In this document: positions 1 through 5,103 of the stretch, in pieces
Position numbering within the stretch: the first letter of the stretch is position 1
Layout: each line of letters opens with the position of its first letter
NCBI GenBank assembly: GCA_964568355.1
Contig: CAZMRK010000040.1
Coordinates: 1-6,968, forward strand
Origin: JAJPJX01 sp964568355
GTDB lineage: Bacteria > Acidobacteriota > Terriglobia > Bryobacterales > Bryobacteraceae
Direction of reading: 5' to 3'
Length of the DNA stretch: 6,968 nucleotides
The notes under the pieces: model-generated
Seen by the model: the letters and a program-made list of their open reading frames with translations, nothing else
What the model was told of the DNA's origin: nothing
Database searches by the model: none
Translations under genes and position numbers: made by a program

Positions 1-18
1 CGGCATCTTATCTGCCAT
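1..18 (-). CDS. possible 5' end of a leftward gene (six codons only)
   Basis: Read on the minus strand, an ATG at 18-16 opens six codons, M-A-D-K-M-P, that run off the left edge. What suggests a real start is the context: a dyad (27-47) sits immediately upstream, and the start lies 127 bases beyond the end of the AsmA gene on the same strand. Short openings of this kind followed by a basic helix are common in TetR-type regulators, and a dyad abutting the start would fit autoregulation, but six codons cannot identify a family. No Shine-Dalgarno site is visible. It could also be chance. Confidence 0.3.
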
Positions 19-26
19 TTTTGTAA

Positions 27-47
27 CACAGTCGCACTCGTACTGTG
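27..47. promoter_or_regulatory. dyad upstream of the leftward start, possible operator
   Basis: The arms CACAGT (27-32) and ACTGTG (42-47) are perfect inverted repeats around a 9-base spacer. The dyad ends 8 bases before the ATG at 18, where an operator or promoter of a leftward gene would lie. On the minus strand GTCACA, a 4/6 match to a -35 box, overlaps one arm, but the hexamer 17 bases further on (TTACAA) is a poor -10. The arm symmetry is seen directly; a role as repressor site is inferred. Confidence 0.35.
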
Positions 48-65
48 ACCGGATGATTTCGTTTG

Positions 66-115
66 TCCGCTTGCTTACGCGCGCGGCTCGGTTCCGGCGC
101 TGAACCACAAGCGGA
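66..115. repeat. long inverted repeat with nested hairpin after the AsmA gene
   Basis: Arms TCCGCTTG (66-73) and CAAGCGGA (108-115) pair perfectly over 8 bp. Within them GGTTC (90-94) and GAACC (102-106) form a second 5-bp stem with a 7-base loop. The structure lies 30 bases past the AsmA stop codon, so it could mark the 3' end of that transcript. There is no T run on either side, so it is not a standard intrinsic terminator. It could stabilise the 3' end, assist Rho-dependent termination, or be chance in a GC-rich sequence. Confidence 0.4.
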
Positions 116-145
116 AAGGAATAGATTTTGCGGTCAGAGCACTAG

Positions 146-1771
146 CTACTTTTTCTTTCCTCCGAACAGATTGTCCAGGAGCCCGGAGGCGGCCTTTCCC
201 GCGTTTCCTTTCAACCGCTTTTGCGCCTCGGATTGCAGCAGGGTCTTGGCCCCCGTCTTGGCCATGCCCTGGACATCCGGCTTGAAGACCGGATTCGTCG
301 CCGTGCCCTGAACAAAGAACGGCACGGCGGTCTGGCTCAAGGCGGCCATCCGCGTGGTCTGCACGGTCGCGTTCATTTTGAAGTCGAGGGCATTGGCGGG
401 GCTCACCGTACCGGCGCCATTCAGTTCGCCGACGTCCTTGGCCACGAAGCGCAAGTCCTCCACCGTGGTTCCCGCAGGGCTGTTCTTCAGTTTCGCGCGC
501 AGGGTCTCGATATCCGTATTCGGACCGCCTTTGATGCCGGCCAGCGTCTCGATCACCTGCATCTTGTTCCCCAAGTCGAAGTTGGCGAGCCGGGTGTTGT
601 CGAGCGATAGCGAGCCGTCGGTCGCCAGCCGGTCCGCTGGTCCTTGGGAGGTGAACGCCGCGGTGGCCGTGCCCCCTTCGAGCCTCGACCCGTTCGGCAG
701 CGCGATGCCCAGTGGCGGCAGCAGTTCGGCCAGTTCCGGCACGGGCATCTTCGTTCCCGCAAACTTCATATCGAGCACCATCGCCTCGCCGCGCTCCGCG
801 TAGGTTCCGGTAAACGTCGCCGAGGCTGCCCCGACGTGCAGGACACCGCGCTGAAGCGAGCCCGCGTGTGTGCGCAGATCGTGCTGGGTGGCGAAGTCGA
901 ACTGCACCGGCTTGCGAGCGGGCGTGCCGTTCTTCGCCAGTTTCAACCCGTCGGCCTTCAGTTTGCCGTTCAGAGTCAGCCGGCCGCCGGATGAATTTCC
1001 GGTTGCCTGCAACTCGGCGGTGCCGGCGATATCGGGCGTGGCGCCGGCAAGCACAGTGGCCAGGTTGAGCCGCGCGACGTCCAGAGTGAAGGTGAGCGGC
1101 GTCAATGCTGTATCAGTCGTGTCGATGGGGCCCGCTTTCCCTCCCAACTTGATATCTCCTCCCTCGGCCACCTTGGCATCAAAGGAAAACTCGAACGGGC
1201 TGGCGGGAGCAAAATCCCGGACCTCGATATTCACCTTGTCCAGGACCAGCGCTTTCTGCCGTCCCGCAGTCTTGCCCATCGAAAAGCGGCCGTCTGAGAT
1301 TTTGAACAGCTTGGCGCTGAGATCGAGGCCGCCCTTGCCGGACTGGTCCTGGGCAGGTGGAGGCGCCTGCGCGGACTTGCCGCCCAAACTGGAATAGTTC
1401 CATCGACCCGCAGGTGACTGCAAAAGCGCCACCTGGGGCTCGTCGATGGTCAGGCCCGTAACGTTGAGCTTGCGCGAGGTGATGAGCGGCCACAATTGCA
1501 CGCTCAGTTTCAGTGACTTCGCCTGGAGGAATGGGGAGCTGCCGAAAGCCGGATCGTCGGCGATGGCGAGACTGTCCGCCGTCACGCCGCCGGCCAGGAT
1601 AGACAATTTCAAGTCGCCAATCGTCACGCGTCTGCCGAGTGCGGCCGACAGTCTGGATTCCAGCATGGGCTTGAACTGATTGGCGCTGATAAGGAACGGA
1701 AGGCTCAGGAGGACCAGAACCAGCAGCGCCGCGGCAATTCCGATGATACGGAGGGTATGTCGCATAGGCAT
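146..1771 (-). CDS. AsmA family envelope protein
   Basis: The protein has 541 residues from the chosen start. A short basic N-terminus and one hydrophobic segment (about residues 9-28) are followed by a classic AsmA opening: SANQFKPMLESRLSAALGRR, then VTIGDLKLSILAGG, then an ADDPAFGSSPFLQAKSLKL segment and a DEP-plus-GRWNYSSL segment. The middle is beta-rich and low in complexity, and a C-terminal AsmA_2-like part lies around residues 350-480. The protein ends in LLDNLFGGKKK, a tail typical of this family. AsmA proteins are anchored in the inner membrane, project into the periplasm, and belong to the group implicated in phospholipid passage and outer-membrane assembly. An in-frame ATG at 1831 would add 20 Gly/Pro-rich residues. 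I prefer 1771 because a TATACT hexamer at 1839-1834 would start transcription at or after that first ATG; 1765 is also possible. The nearest upstream gene on this strand is the PadR regulator, 132 bases away. The exact substrate is unknown. Confidence 0.9.
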   Translation of the reverse strand: MPMRHTLRIIGIAAALLVLVLLSLPFLISANQFKPMLESRLSAALGRRVTIGDLKLSILAGGVTADSLAIADDPAFGSSPFLQAKSLKLSVQLWPLITSRKLNVTGLTIDEPQVALLQSPAGRWNYSSLGGKSAQAPPPAQDQSGKGGLDLSAKLFKISDGRFSMGKTAGRQKALVLDKVNIEVRDFAPASPFEFSFDAKVAEGGDIKLGGKAGPIDTTDTALTPLTFTLDVARLNLATVLAGATPDIAGTAELQATGNSSGGRLTLNGKLKADGLKLAKNGTPARKPVQFDFATQHDLRTHAGSLQRGVLHVGAASATFTGTYAERGEAMVLDMKFAGTKMPVPELAELLPPLGIALPNGSRLEGGTATAAFTSQGPADRLATDGSLSLDNTRLANFDLGNKMQVIETLAGIKGGPNTDIETLRAKLKNSPAGTTVEDLRFVAKDVGELNGAGTVSPANALDFKMNATVQTTRMAALSQTAVPFFVQGTATNPVFKPDVQGMAKTGAKTLLQSEAQKRLKGNAGKAASGLLDNLFGGKKK

Positions 1772-1833
1772 TTCCGAGAATCCAGCCGGAGGGAAGCTGG
1801 GGATGTTCCCCTCCGGGCCCTCGGATCCCATTT

Positions 1834-1864
1834 AGTATATCCCCGCCCTGTATCACCCCGGTGA
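1834..1864 (-). promoter_or_regulatory. candidate AsmA promoter (-10 TATACT) with dyad at the -35 position
   Basis: On the minus strand TATACT (1839-1834) matches the sigma70 -10 consensus at five of six bases, and would start transcription near 1827, giving a leader of about 56 bases before the ATG at 1771. No good -35 box lies 16-18 bases upstream. Instead the 12-bp dyad TCACC-CC-GGTGA (1853-1864) occupies that place, which would suit an activator-dependent promoter. The hexamer and dyad are seen; promoter activity is inferred. The 72-base gap 1832-1903 otherwise holds only GC-rich sequence without a T-tailed terminator for the PadR gene. Confidence 0.4.
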
Positions 1865-1903
1865 ATGCCGCGGGGCGAGGACCGGTCTTTTCCGGGGATG
1901 GCG

Positions 1904-2518
1904 TCAGATCTCGTCAATAGCTTTGGCGGCTGCGTGAATGGCCTCGGTGATCCTGCGGATCTGCTCCGGAGTTGTGCTCTCGCGAGATAGGCGCGCAGTC
2001 ACTGCGCCGCGCAGATTCATGAAGGCCTTCATGATCTCCGGAGAGCGGCCGCGCTCAAAACCACGCCCTGCTTCCTCCAGGCGCTCAAACAGTTGTTCCA
2101 CCCGGCGGCGGTTGGCCTGCAAGTATTCCATGCCCTCCGGGGTCACGGAATAGACCTTCTTGCTGTTCTCGGTGGTGGAGGTGGCGAGGCCCTCTTCCTC
2201 CAGCATGGTCAGGGTCGGATAAATGACGCCGGCGCTCGGCGTGTAGCCGCCCGCGAGGCGCTCCTCCATCGTTTTGATGAGCTGGTATCCGTAGCTGGGC
2301 CGCTCGGAGAGTAGTTTGAGGACCACCAGCTTTACATCGCCCGCATCGAACAGGCGCTCGCGCCCTCCACCAAATCCGCGGCCAAACCAGCCGGGGCCGC
2401 CATGCCGCCGTGCCCCTAGGCCGTGCCAGAACTCGTGTGCTCCTTCGCCGGACCGCCGTGAAAAGCCGCGCTCCGGATCCGAGCGCCACTCCTCACTTCG
2501 AAAAGTATGTTCCATCAT
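1904..2518 (-). CDS. PadR family transcriptional regulator, YqjI-like
   Basis: The protein has 204 residues. Residues 1-55 form a Gly/Arg-rich tail with four His (4, 28, 32, 39) and no Cys. The winged helix-turn-helix follows at about 57-135, with PadR hallmarks: VKLVVLKLLSERPSYGYQLI, then GGYTPSAGVIYPTLTMLEEE and YSVTPEGMEYL. A C-terminal helical part (about 136-204) would provide dimerisation. The order of tail, core and ending, and motifs such as YTPS-GVIYPTL, recall E. coli YqjI, a nickel/iron-responsive repressor of a ferric reductase gene. The His/Cys richness of the YqjI tail is much reduced here, so metal sensing is uncertain. The ATG at 2518 was chosen over the adjacent ATG at 2515 because GGGAG (2533-2529) lies 10 bases before it. 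The same frame is open far upstream, antisense to the next gene, but has no support there. Self-repression through the 2545-2583 elements is likely. Confidence 0.9.
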   Translation of the reverse strand: MMEHTFRSEEWRSDPERGFSRRSGEGAHEFWHGLGARRHGGPGWFGRGFGGGRERLFDAGDVKLVVLKLLSERPSYGYQLIKTMEERLAGGYTPSAGVIYPTLTMLEEEGLATSTTENSKKVYSVTPEGMEYLQANRRRVEQLFERLEEAGRGFERGRSPEIMKAFMNLRGAVTARLSRESTTPEQIRRITEAIHAAAKAIDEI

Positions 2519-2528
2519 GTTAACGTTT

Positions 2529-2535
2529 CTCCCTT
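2529..2535 (-). promoter_or_regulatory. Shine-Dalgarno site of the PadR gene
   Basis: AAGGGAG on the minus strand, 10 bases from the ATG at 2518. It is the only convincing ribosome binding site at a well-supported start in this window, and it decides between the two adjacent ATG codons. Confidence 0.65.
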
Positions 2536-2542
2536 CTTTTAA

Positions 2543-2571
2543 AACATATCGTAAGATATATCGTAAGTCAA
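2543..2571 (-). promoter_or_regulatory. PadR gene promoter (-35 TTGACT, -10 TATGTT)
   Basis: On the minus strand TTGACT (2571-2566, five of six matches) and TATGTT (2548-2543, four of six) are separated by exactly 17 bases. Transcription would start near 2536, leaving a very short leader that begins at the Shine-Dalgarno site. The repeated GATATATC-like elements overlap both boxes and the spacer, so a bound repressor would block RNA polymerase. Box positions are seen directly; activity is inferred. Confidence 0.65.
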
Positions 2572-2583
2572 GATATATCGTGA
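2545..2583. promoter_or_regulatory. AT-rich repeated operator between padR and the MlaD gene
   Basis: Three related elements lie here: CATATCGTAAG (2545-2555), GATATATCGTAAG (2555-2567) and GATATATCGTGA (2572-2583). The last two contain the perfect 8-bp palindrome GATATATC, with centres 17 bases apart. The elements can also be read as inverted pairs: ATATC-4-GATAT (2546-2559) and ATATC-9-GATAT (2558-2576). Such an AT-rich island in a GC-rich genome, directly over the padR promoter and 40 bases before the MlaD start, is a strong candidate for the PadR-type repressor's own binding region. Whether it also controls the MlaD gene is open. Confidence 0.7.
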
Positions 2584-2610
2584 AAGATGTGCGACACGCG
2601 CGGAAGCGGC

Positions 2611-2616
2611 TAGAAT
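2611..2616 (+). promoter_or_regulatory. candidate -10 box just before the MlaD gene
   Basis: TAGAAT matches TATAAT at five of six bases and ends 7 bases before the ATG at 2624, which would place the transcription start at or next to the start codon. No good -35 box lies 16-18 bases upstream, and the only purine-rich stretch (GGAAG at 2602) is too far from the ATG to be a Shine-Dalgarno site. A leaderless or nearly leaderless message is therefore possible. Confidence 0.4.
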
Positions 2617-2623
2617 CAAATAG

Positions 2624-3628
2624 ATGCCGTCCGCCCAGTTCGTCCGTTGGGCCAAATTCCGGGTTCTGGCGCTGGTCGTCTCTTCGCTGACGATTCTCTC
2701 GGTCCTGCTCTCCCTGCTGGTCGGCGGACATCTGTTTCGTCCCAAAGCGGAAGTGCGGGTTTATGTTCCCGATGCCAGCGGGCTTGCGCCGCAGGCTCCG
2801 GTGCGATTGAACGGCATCGAGGTAGGTGCGATCGAGGCGGTGCGCTTCTCGGGATCGTCCGATCCCAACCGCGTGGTCGAAGTGGTGCTGCTGATCGAGC
2901 AGGATTTTCTGCGCGAGATCCCTCGCGATTCGGTTTCCGTATCCGCCGCCGACAACATGATGGGCGATCAGTATATCGACATCACCAAGGGAAAGAGCCG
3001 GGAGACCCTGCGGGCGGGTGAAGAACTGCGCTTTCAGCCCGCGCCTGACCTGATGAAGCAGATCGACATTACGCAGTTTGAGGCCAAACTCCGGGCCGTC
3101 GATCAATTGCTGGCCGATATGCAGGCGAACCGGAATCCGTTCGGCGTTTTTCTGAACAGCGACACGCTCTACCAGGATACGGTGGGCAAGGTGGCCGGTC
3201 TGGAGAAGGACATTCGTACGGCGCTCGCGGTGACAGGCGACCTGGGACAGTTGATCTATCGCGATACGGCCCATCGCGATTTGACGGCGCAACTGCGCCA
3301 GTTGGATGCGAAACTGGCGGAGTTCGAAGGCACACCTTTGCTCAACGACCCGGCACAATACGATCAGGCGCGAGGCAATATCGAAAAGGTGCGCCATTCC
3401 ATCGAGGATCTGGAGCAAGGCCCCTGGCTGAAGGACGATTCCATGTATCAATCCTGGTCGAAAGGCGTAGCCTCGCTCGTGCGGGCCGTGGACGATCTCA
3501 ACACCGGCCAGATGCTGGCGGACTCGCAGCCATACGAGAGCTGGAATGGCAGTCTGCGGGAGATGGAACACAGTATCCGCGATTTTCGAACCGATCCCCG
3601 AAAATATCTTCGTCTCAAGATTTTCTAG
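2624..3628 (+). CDS. MlaD family protein (MCE domain lipid transport)
   Basis: The protein has 334 residues. A membrane anchor (about 12-34) is followed by one MCE domain (about 40-118), seen in EVRVYVPDASGLAPQAPVRL, then NGIEVGAIEAVRF, a VVEVVLLIEQDF strand and SAADNMMGDQYIDI. The remainder is helical and holds five repeats of about 29 residues starting near 174, 208, 236, 266 and 295, each opening with Gly and a hydrophobic pair, with Tyr or an equivalent about 8-10 residues on (absent in the second). It ends in TDPRKYLRLKIF, typical of MlaD proteins. MlaD proteins form hexameric rings that carry phospholipids across the periplasm with an MlaE permease and MlaF ATPase. Neither partner is in this window, so it is a lone MCE gene here. 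The start at 2624 puts the anchor at the usual place. It is divergent from the PadR gene across 105 bases and 18 bases from the next gene. Confidence 0.92.
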   Translation: MPSAQFVRWAKFRVLALVVSSLTILSVLLSLLVGGHLFRPKAEVRVYVPDASGLAPQAPVRLNGIEVGAIEAVRFSGSSDPNRVVEVVLLIEQDFLREIPRDSVSVSAADNMMGDQYIDITKGKSRETLRAGEELRFQPAPDLMKQIDITQFEAKLRAVDQLLADMQANRNPFGVFLNSDTLYQDTVGKVAGLEKDIRTALAVTGDLGQLIYRDTAHRDLTAQLRQLDAKLAEFEGTPLLNDPAQYDQARGNIEKVRHSIEDLEQGPWLKDDSMYQSWSKGVASLVRAVDDLNTGQMLADSQPYESWNGSLREMEHSIRDFRTDPRKYLRLKIF

Positions 3629-3631
3629 ATG

Positions 3632-3647
3632 TGCTAAATTTTTAGCA
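3632..3647. promoter_or_regulatory. 16-bp palindrome filling the gap before the lipoprotein gene
   Basis: TGCTAAA (3632-3638) and TTTAGCA (3641-3647) are perfect 7-base inverted repeats around TT. The element begins 4 bases after the MlaD stop codon and ends on the A of the next ATG, so it fills almost all of the gap. It is AT-rich in a GC-rich setting. TAAATT (3635-3640) inside it is a 4/6 -10 match ending 6 bases before the ATG. It could be an operator, an internal promoter, or a short RNA hairpin covering the start codon (6-bp stem, 4-base loop). There is no Shine-Dalgarno site. Confidence 0.5.
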
Positions 3648-4792
3648 TGTCGGCTGGAAGGCTGCTTCTGCTGCTGTTGGTCTTGGGATCCGCAGGATGC
3701 GCGGTGCATCGGCCCTACCGCCTGGTGGAGCAGAGGGGGGCCGCTTTGCTCATTCCGCCCGACGTCCGGTCCGGGGCTGTGATCCGCCGCAGCTTTTCCA
3801 TGGATGGCGTGGCGGAAGCCGCAGCCTGCCGCACGGAAGGGCAGGGCGTCGAGATCCGAGCGCGCAACCAGCGTCTGCGCATTACGGTGAGCCGGAACTG
3901 GCTGCAGGGGCGTCTGCCGGGATGGCTGAGTGCTTGGGCGGCCGAGCTGGAGACACGCGGCTGCGTGAGACCTGGAGCGGCGGACAGCCTCGCCGGGCGG
4001 ATTGCCGAGGCGCTGCCCCTTCCGCCCAACGCAGCCTTTCATCTGCTGCACGTCAACGATCGGATGACCGGCCAGGTAGATCTCGGGCCGCAGACGCGCT
4101 TGCAGGTGGTCAGTCCGATCCTGCGGGAGGGTGCGCCTCCGGATGCCCCGCTGTTGACCACAAAGGAAACGAAGGGGAACGGCCAGGCGTTGACCCTGAC
4201 CGTCGAGAGCAGCAGAAATCTCGCCGGATACGAGACCGCGTGGTACGCGGTGAAAGGCGGGAGCGGCGGGGGCGGACTTGTAATTGAGCCTCTCTTTGCC
4301 GAGAGGAACATCCAGGGCCGGAGCGAACGGCGCGCCGGGCCTGCCGTCGATTATTTTCGCTTTGGTCCGGCGCGGGGCGGCAGCCGCGGCTTCTACCGGT
4401 TGTTCTACAAAGCCGGCGAGACCGGATTCACGGCGCTGGCGATCGCCGCCTCCACTCGCGCCGAATTGGAGGATCGCACCAGGCTGGTGGAGACAGGCGC
4501 GGCTTCGTGCGGGAAGCCGGGCGAATCCTGGTGCACCGCTATTCCGAAGCGCGTGGCGGTGAATCCTTTTGTAGCCACGACCGTCAACGGGCGTGAGGTA
4601 TTGGTGGCCTGGGGCGGCACGGTCTCGGGCGCGCTCCGCGAGGCCGGAGTGAAAGACGCGAACGCGGTCCTGCCGCGCCTGGCGGTCTCCCGCTGGTATG
4701 CGGGCCGGTTAGTTCCGGTCGAGTTCGATCCGGCGAAGCCCGCCATTCTCAGCCTGATTCTCAGCGGCGGGGAAACCATTACCTGGAAGTGA
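3647..4792 (+). CDS. probable lipoprotein with SLBB-like C-terminal region
   Basis: The protein has 381 residues. The first 17 form a signal peptide: Arg5, a hydrophobic run at 6-13, then GSAGC with Cys18 as the likely lipidation site. Position -3 is Ser rather than the usual Leu, so a non-lipidated secreted form is possible. Four other Cys (61, 106, 288, 296) could form disulfides in the periplasm. Residues 19-300 match no family that I recognise; they look beta-rich, with a Gly run at 204-210. Residues 308-381 read like a beta-grasp/SLBB module as seen in polysaccharide-export proteins: VNGREVLVAWGGTVSGAL, then VLPRLAVSRWYAGRLVPVEF, then a LSLILSGGETITW ending. That match is by pattern only. 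The gene lies 18 bases after the MlaD gene and probably shares its transcript, though the palindrome in the gap allows a start of its own. The ATG at 3647 is the only start that gives the full signal peptide. A role in envelope or polysaccharide handling is inference. Confidence 0.75.
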   Translation: MSAGRLLLLLLVLGSAGCAVHRPYRLVEQRGAALLIPPDVRSGAVIRRSFSMDGVAEAAACRTEGQGVEIRARNQRLRITVSRNWLQGRLPGWLSAWAAELETRGCVRPGAADSLAGRIAEALPLPPNAAFHLLHVNDRMTGQVDLGPQTRLQVVSPILREGAPPDAPLLTTKETKGNGQALTLTVESSRNLAGYETAWYAVKGGSGGGGLVIEPLFAERNIQGRSERRAGPAVDYFRFGPARGGSRGFYRLFYKAGETGFTALAIAASTRAELEDRTRLVETGAASCGKPGESWCTAIPKRVAVNPFVATTVNGREVLVAWGGTVSGALREAGVKDANAVLPRLAVSRWYAGRLVPVEFDPAKPAILSLILSGGETITWK

Positions 4793-4807
4793 AGGAGCCG
4801 GACTTGC

Positions 4808-4813
4808 CATACT
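4808..4813 (+). promoter_or_regulatory. candidate -10-like hexamer before the small membrane protein
   Basis: CATACT matches TATAAT at four of six bases and ends 6 bases before the ATG at 4820, the same spacing as the hexamers before the other two rightward genes. AAGGAG at 4792-4797 looks like a Shine-Dalgarno site but lies 22 bases from the ATG, too far to serve it. The call is weak by itself and gains some weight only from the repeated arrangement. Confidence 0.25.
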
Positions 4814-4819
4814 GGACAT

Positions 4820-5059
4820 ATGATCTGGATTGTGCTGTTTAGCGCGGGGATGCTCCTTTTGGGCGGAGTCGTGGCCGCGGGTCGGATGCCGATGGGGTTT
4901 CTCTCGAGCCTGGTGAACGACCTTCACCGTACGATCGGCATTACTACTCCGACGCCGAAGCAGGTGCGGATCGCCATCCTGATGTGGATTGTCTCCATGC
5001 TGATCATCGTGGACGGCATGTTTCTCCTCTTCCGCTACGTCTTTGTGCCCCGCGTTTAG
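4820..5059 (+). CDS. small two-helix membrane protein of unknown function
   Basis: The protein has 79 residues with two hydrophobic helices, about 2-20 and 51-72, joined by a loop of about 30 residues that includes GRMPMGFLSSLVNDLHRTIG and a TPTPKQVR stretch. Three basic residues and no acidic one bound the loop at its helix-2 side, and the C-terminus carries Arg. The helix-loop-helix plan and a GRxP turn after helix 1 resemble small DUF2905-type proteins, but their FYFPL-like segment is absent, so I assign no family. It lies 27 bases after the lipoprotein gene and probably belongs to the same transcript. The clear hydrophobic pattern and position make a real gene likely despite the lack of a well-placed ribosome binding site. 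It ends 36 bases before the converging gene. Confidence 0.7.
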   Translation: MIWIVLFSAGMLLLGGVVAAGRMPMGFLSSLVNDLHRTIGITTPTPKQVRIAILMWIVSMLIIVDGMFLLFRYVFVPRV

Positions 5060-5083
5060 CCGGCAAACGGACGAACCGAATCG

Positions 5084-5103
5084 CCCGCTCGAGCGCTAGC
5101 GGG
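5084..5103. repeat. inverted repeat between converging genes
   Basis: CCCGCT (5084-5089) and AGCGGG (5098-5103) pair over 6 bp around an 8-base loop. The repeat spans the stop codon of the leftward alanyl-tRNA editing gene and lies 24 bases past the stop of the rightward membrane protein gene. Neither side has a T run, so a bidirectional terminator is possible but not supported by the usual signature. Confidence 0.3.

Noticed and set aside
354..1397. Several plus-strand open frames of 116-175 codons
   Set aside because: They are antisense shadows of the AsmA gene, without domains or start signals.
3582..3605. Inverted repeat ATTTTCG / CGAAAAT near the end of the MlaD gene
   Set aside because: It lies within coding sequence, including the conserved DPRK codons, has a 10-base loop and is not followed by a T run. 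It is probably incidental.
2519..4051. Long minus-strand open frame extending the PadR frame across the whole MlaD gene and into the lipoprotein gene
   Set aside because: It is antisense to well-supported genes and its translation is low in family-like features. It also crosses the padR promoter and Shine-Dalgarno site. High GC readily gives such open antisense frames.
4792..4797. AAGGAG as ribosome binding site of the small membrane protein
   Set aside because: It is 22 bases from the ATG at 4820, too far to place the ribosome there, and no other in-frame start lies between.
5060..5095. Bidirectional intrinsic terminator between the converging genes
   Set aside because: A 6-bp stem is nearby but there is no T run on either strand.
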